From: Planctomycetota bacterium
GTDB taxonomy: Bacteria > Planctomycetota > J058 > JARGOJ01
Direction of reading: 5' to 3'
DNA length: 10,454 bases
Assembly (NCBI GenBank): GCA_029210225.1
Contig: JARGOJ010000063.1
Location: 6,804 to 17,257 of the forward strand
The notes beneath the pieces are model-generated. The model had not been told where the DNA came from. It made no database searches and was given only the letters and a program-made list of their open reading frames with translations. This document shows, piece by piece, positions 7,454 through 10,454 of this stretch. Each line of letters opens with the position of its first letter. Position 1 is the first letter of the stretch. The translations under genes and the position numbers were made by a program.

Positions 7454-8527
7454 ATGAGAGCGGCCCTGAGCACATCCCTATCTGAAACCATTGTTGAGGA
7501 CCTCCCGAAACCCATAATCGGTCCAGGGGAGGCGTTGCTTCGTGTTCAGGCCTGCTCTTTAGGCCCCCCAGAGGAGAATCAGTTCTACCTCAACCGCCAG
7601 TCGCCCTTGGTTCTTGGACGTGGCCCAGTGGGTTACCTCGTCTCCGTCGGGGCGTCGGTCTCTGGATTCAAAGAGGGCGATCGAGTGTATGTCCCCTTTC
7701 ATATTCCATACCGAAGTGAAGGCGGAGGATCACCCAATCACTTACAAGCCCGGACCCTCTCCCGCTGGACGGCCCTAGATCCTGGGGGGTTCAGCGAGCT
7801 GGTCCGTATCCCTGCCGATCATTTTGATGCCGGCGCGGTTTGTCTTCTTCCAAGATCGCTCTCTACCCTCGAAGCCTGCTTCCTGGCTCCTCTCAGCCAA
7901 GTACTTCAAGCCTTTCAGTCGACCCATTTACGCGCCGGAGGGCGGGTTTTGGTGCTCGGTTTGGATTTGAGAGGTTTGCTCGCGGTTCAGCATGCGGTCG
8001 CGGAAGGCAGCCACGTTGTGGCCTGCGATCGAAACAAACGGCGTCGGGACATCGCTGAGGCCCTTGGCGCTGTCCCTCTCGATCCTGGGGACTCTTCTCA
8101 GAACGCTCGGAGTCTCACTCAGGGCCTTGGGGTTGAGTCGGCCGTGTTCTTTAACGGCGATACCGAATCCTTAGGAGTGGCGCTCAACTCCCTGAGTTTT
8201 GGCGGGCGGTTGATCATCGCGGGGCTCAATGAAGACGAGAAGCTGCTCGGCATCTCGCCACGTCGGTTCTTGAGCTCTGACTTGTCGATTCAAGTGAGCA
8301 CGGGAACAAGCGATTCAATGCTTGCGAAGGCCTTGGAGCTCTTGGAGAAAGGCGAGCGTGACCTCTCTCAACTGCCCTTGGAAGCCGTTGATTTGCATGG
8401 AGTTGCGAAGGCGCTTCGAGAGTCGAAGGAAAATAAAGCCTGGCTTGGAACTCTTGTTTTCCCAGGGGGAGCGGTGAAAGCAGAGCTGCTTGACGACGAC
8501 GCGACGGACATTCGCCAGATAAGCTAA
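7454..8527 (+). CDS. MDR-superfamily (alcohol dehydrogenase-like) protein lacking zinc ligands
   Basis: A 357-residue protein with the two-domain medium-chain dehydrogenase/reductase fold: GroES-like N-terminal part (about 1-125), Rossmann part (about 150-290) and a C-terminal return. It follows zinc-type alcohol/polyol dehydrogenases in order, but key residues are changed. The usual catalytic Cys region reads ACSLGPPE (33-40), LGHE has become LGRG (54-57), and the EP pair before the Rossmann fold is AP (145-146). The lobe that normally holds four structural cysteines (about 82-112) has none. In the nucleotide-binding loop the GxGxxG motif is GLDLRG (169-174), the middle Gly replaced by Asp. 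Asp192 after the second strand would favour NAD(H) if a cofactor still binds. It is likely a zinc-independent reductase or a non-catalytic relative; the substrate is unknown. It lies 15 bp after the VWA gene with only a weak ribosome site, suggesting coupled translation. Its stop overlaps the convergent heptose kinase stop by 4 bp. Confidence 0.82.
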   Translation: MRAALSTSLSETIVEDLPKPIIGPGEALLRVQACSLGPPEENQFYLNRQSPLVLGRGPVGYLVSVGASVSGFKEGDRVYVPFHIPYRSEGGGSPNHLQARTLSRWTALDPGGFSELVRIPADHFDAGAVCLLPRSLSTLEACFLAPLSQVLQAFQSTHLRAGGRVLVLGLDLRGLLAVQHAVAEGSHVVACDRNKRRRDIAEALGAVPLDPGDSSQNARSLTQGLGVESAVFFNGDTESLGVALNSLSFGGRLIIAGLNEDEKLLGISPRRFLSSDLSIQVSTGTSDSMLAKALELLEKGERDLSQLPLEAVDLHGVAKALRESKENKAWLGTLVFPGGAVKAELLDDDATDIRQIS

Positions 8528-9879
8528 GGGCTTTGTTTGAAGTCGCGAATTTCTGCTCGAAGTCCGCTGACGATAGCCTTCAGCTTCAGGTCTTCTGTTT
8601 CAAAGATAATGAAGTCAGGATCGAGCTGCATGATCTCCTCGGAGGGCTCTTTGCTGGTCAATACATGATCCAGACTTCGTATGTCTTCGAGAACAACGGC
8701 GGCGTCTTCATCCCCAGTGACCAGAGCGACAATGCGGTCTGCGAATTGATTGCAGTCTCGAATCATCTTCAAAGTCGTGGCATTGAGATTATTGAAAGAG
8801 CCGACGATGACTGCGAGGCGGGTGCTCTCATCGCGCTCTTTCGAGAGGATGTCGATGAGATTTGTGACGGAGCGAAGACGCCCTGAGATGTTGCTTATCT
8901 TTTCTTCGGAGCGAGCAATAGAGAGCAGCTCTGTTCGCGTGATGGTGGCGGTTCCGACCTTGCCGACCACAATCCCCCCAGCGTAATTGGCGAGGCTGAG
9001 GGCCGTGTGATAGGGGAAGCCAGCGGCCAGGACCAGACCCATAGTGGCGATCCCCGTATCGCCAGCTCCTGTGACATCGAAGACATTCTTGGGTTTGGCG
9101 CGGACGCGGTGTTGCTCGCCGTGTTTATCGACGACGAACATGCCATCGCCGCTGAGGGTGATGATCATGGCATCGAGGTCGAGGTCCCTGATCATCTTCA
9201 TCCCTACAACTTTGCGCTCCTCGTCATTAAGAAGTTGCATGCCCGTTGCTGTTTGGGCTTCGAGGAGGTTGGGAGTGAGGGTCGTGGCGCCTTTGTATTT
9301 CTTGTAGTGCCTTCCCTTAGGGTCAACAATGACAGGGCAACCAAGCTCTCGCGCCCTTTCGATGGTCGCTCTGATGACCTTATCGGTCAGGACTCCCTTG
9401 GCGTAATCGGAGAGGATGACAAGGTCACAGTTTTCCAGGCAGTCTCGGATTTTAGTGATGAGGCCAACTTCGTCATGAATATCCCCGTCGTCTTCGTAGT
9501 CGACGCGAAGAATCTGCTGACCGTTTCGGGCGATCATTCGAGACTTGAGGGTGGTGCGGCGGATGCGATCAACGAGGAGGAATTGGTCGTCGATTTTGTG
9601 TTTCTTCAGCAAAGAACGAAGGGTTCTACCGGCTTCGTCGTCGCCGATGACGCCGATGAGCGTGGTCCTCGCTTCGAGGGTCGCGAGGTTGTGAGCGACG
9701 TTGCCCGCGCCCCCTAGGCGATGTTCTTCGCTTATGTGGCGAAGCACCTGTATAGGCGCCTCCGGAGAGATGCGATCGACTCTTCCCTTGATGTAATGGT
9801 CAAGGATAATGTCGCCGATGACGACAATCCGGGGATGCCCTAGTTTTTCTATGACACGTTCAAGGCGCTTGGTCCTCAT
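8524..9879 (-). CDS. rfaE1: D-glycero-beta-D-manno-heptose-7-phosphate kinase with degenerate adenylyltransferase domain
   Basis: PfkB/ribokinase-family sugar kinase of the HldE (RfaE) type, 451 residues, cytoplasmic. Residues about 15-325 form the kinase: the N-terminal 'VIGDIILDHY...RISPEAP' block is typical of heptose-7-phosphate kinases, GGAGN is at 56-60, and DVTGAGDT at 268-275 holds the catalytic base Asp274. It should make heptose-1,7-bisphosphate for ADP-heptose and surface glycan. Residues about 353-430 align in order with the HldE nucleotidyltransferase half, but where the family has GxFDxLHxGH this protein has GSFNNLNATT (360-369), losing both catalytic histidines. The part after the second strand is also shortened, so this half is probably inactive. 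The start is ATG 9879: GGAG lies 9 nt upstream (9892-9889), and the protein then begins where homologues do. A longer frame to 9975 adds 32 unrelated residues. No gmhB or gmhA is in the window. Another PfkB sugar kinase is possible but less likely. Confidence 0.85.
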   Translation of the reverse strand: MRTKRLERVIEKLGHPRIVVIGDIILDHYIKGRVDRISPEAPIQVLRHISEEHRLGGAGNVAHNLATLEARTTLIGVIGDDEAGRTLRSLLKKHKIDDQFLLVDRIRRTTLKSRMIARNGQQILRVDYEDDGDIHDEVGLITKIRDCLENCDLVILSDYAKGVLTDKVIRATIERARELGCPVIVDPKGRHYKKYKGATTLTPNLLEAQTATGMQLLNDEERKVVGMKMIRDLDLDAMIITLSGDGMFVVDKHGEQHRVRAKPKNVFDVTGAGDTGIATMGLVLAAGFPYHTALSLANYAGGIVVGKVGTATITRTELLSIARSEEKISNISGRLRSVTNLIDILSKERDESTRLAVIVGSFNNLNATTLKMIRDCNQFADRIVALVTGDEDAAVVLEDIRSLDHVLTSKEPSEEIMQLDPDFIIFETEDLKLKAIVSGLRAEIRDFKQSP

Positions 9880-9888
9880 GGACGAATT

Positions 9889-9892
9889 CTCC
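9889..9892 (-). promoter_or_regulatory. Ribosome binding site that decides the heptose kinase start
   Basis: GGAG on the minus strand, 9 nt before ATG 9879. It supports this start over the longer in-frame ATG at 9975, whose extra residues do not resemble the family. Confidence 0.6.
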
Positions 9893-9901
9893 ACATGGAA
9901 T

Positions 9902-9930
9902 CTGACGGTTTGGCAAAACGAAGATAGAAT
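9902..9930 (+). promoter_or_regulatory. Candidate sigma-70 promoter for Yip1-like gene
   Basis: CTGACG (9902-9907, 4/6 to TTGACA), a 17-bp spacer and TAGAAT (9925-9930, 5/6 to TATAAT). Transcription would start near 9937, about 52 nt before ATG 9990. It lies in the 110-bp divergent gap, where a promoter is expected, but the match was found by eye. Confidence 0.4.
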
Positions 9931-9956
9931 TCGCCCCACCATTCTTTTCCCGCGCT

Positions 9957-9985
9957 CGTATAGCGAATACAGCACCGAGGATCAA
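9957..9985 (-). promoter_or_regulatory. Candidate promoter for heptose kinase gene
   Basis: On the minus strand, TTGATC (9985-9980, 4/6), a 17-bp spacer and TATACG (9962-9957, 4/6). Transcription would start near 9950, giving a leader of about 70 nt. The box overlaps the ribosome site region of the divergent Yip1-like gene, so the two promoters could influence each other. The match is weak. Confidence 0.25.
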
Positions 9986-9989
9986 GCCC

Positions 9990-10454
9990 ATGGCTGAAGA
10001 GAATAAAGAAGCCGAGGCTTCGGCAGAACAAATCCGCGCTCACGATATCATCGCTGGGGCGGCCGTTGAGATTGCTGAAGACTCACTTCCAGACGATCAT
10101 GAACGAGAATTTGAAGGTCAGAACCAAGAAACGGTTCTCGACCGCTTTGTGATGGTTTTAGGATCGCCTCTGACTCTCTTTACCGAGCTATCCCCAAAGA
10201 CAAGCTGGTTCTCTCCCATCGTGATCGTCTTGCTCTGTTCTCTAGTTCAGGGTTTGGTGACTATGAACCTCACCGACATCGATGGTTGGTATGAAAATCA
10301 GCTTGAGACCACCTATCACACACTCCCAGATTGGAAGAAGCGACAACTCGACAAAAGAACCGACTCAGAGAAGCGGACCTCGAAGAAATTGCAGTTCTTC
10401 GTCATGAAGGCCTCTCTTTTCGTCGGGCCGTGGATCAAAACCGCGGTCGCCCTC
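9990..10454 (+). CDS. Yip1-like multi-pass membrane protein (3' end cut by window edge)
   Basis: The first 155 residues of a protein that runs off the right edge. Residues 1-50 are an acidic, hydrophilic, cytoplasmic-looking tail rich in Glu and Ala. From about 52 the pattern 'VLGSPLTLFTELSPKTSWFSPIVIV' (broken here as VLGSPLTLF, then TELSPK, then a membrane helix at about 72-92) matches the opening of bacterial YIP1-family proteins, where a 'SP...F' motif precedes the first helix. A loop of about 45 residues with charged and Trp residues (about 95-140) follows, then a second hydrophobic stretch begins near 141. GAGG (9977-9980) lies 9 nt before ATG 9990. The gene is divergent from the heptose kinase. 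Bacterial members have no well-defined role. The family call rests on the N-terminal third only. Confidence 0.7.
   Translation, partial: MAEENKEAEASAEQIRAHDIIAGAAVEIAEDSLPDDHEREFEGQNQETVLDRFVMVLGSPLTLFTELSPKTSWFSPIVIVLLCSLVQGLVTMNLTDIDGWYENQLETTYHTLPDWKKRQLDKRTDSEKRTSKKLQFFVMKASLFVGPWIKTAVAL

Noticed and set aside
9007..9717. A 236-codon plus-strand open frame opposite the heptose kinase gene.
   Set aside because: It is a shadow of the well-supported PfkB kinase gene on the other strand; it has no recognisable motif.
9880..9975. An in-frame N-terminal extension of the heptose kinase by 32 residues to ATG 9975.
   Set aside because: The extra residues do not resemble the family, and a good ribosome site precedes the internal ATG 9879. 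The region is better explained as a divergent promoter gap.

Overview
The window looks like chromosomal DNA of a Gram-negative-type bacterium of the Planctomycetota / PVC kind. I infer this from gene content, not from a database match. The clues are two large tandem Hanks-type Ser/Thr kinases with a 'GQ..GSPAF' activation segment and big extracytoplasmic sensor domains, a secreted HEAT-repeat plus VWA protein with an L(R)xxTG...WxxWW motif after the HEAT repeats, and a Yip1-like membrane protein. Base composition looks only slightly GC-rich and even across the window. I see no insertion sequence, CRISPR array, tRNA, rRNA or phage gene.

Layout. (1) Positions 1-4451, minus strand: two paralogous transmembrane kinases in one transcription unit. 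The upstream one (4451 to 1644) is complete: N-terminal helical module, kinase, one membrane segment, two Ig-like domains and a right-handed beta-helix. The downstream one (1587 to the left edge) has the same plan and is cut by the window inside its second Ig-like domain. (2) Positions 4452-4693: a divergent intergenic region with a strong imperfect palindrome (4501-4554). (3) Positions 4694-6031, plus strand: a membrane fatty acyl desaturase with all its histidine boxes, fused to a C-terminal tail made of exact 22-residue repeats. (4) Positions 6155-8527, plus strand: a secreted HEAT/VWA protein followed 15 bp later by an MDR (alcohol-dehydrogenase-type) protein that has lost the residues for both zinc sites. 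(5) Positions 8524-9879, minus strand: a heptose-7-phosphate kinase (HldE/RfaE type) whose C-terminal nucleotidyltransferase domain is shortened and lacks the HxGH motif. Its 3' end overlaps the MDR gene by 4 bp. (6) From 9990, plus strand: the start of a Yip1-like membrane protein, divergent from the heptose kinase and cut by the right edge.

The common thread is the cell envelope: membrane-spanning sensor kinases, membrane lipid desaturation, a secreted VWA protein, heptose activation for surface glycan, and a multi-pass membrane protein. There is no evidence that they form one pathway. I see no clear new defence or mobile system. The most unusual items are the hendecad-repeat tail on the desaturase and two apparently degenerate enzyme domains: the HldE nucleotidyltransferase half and the zinc-less MDR protein.
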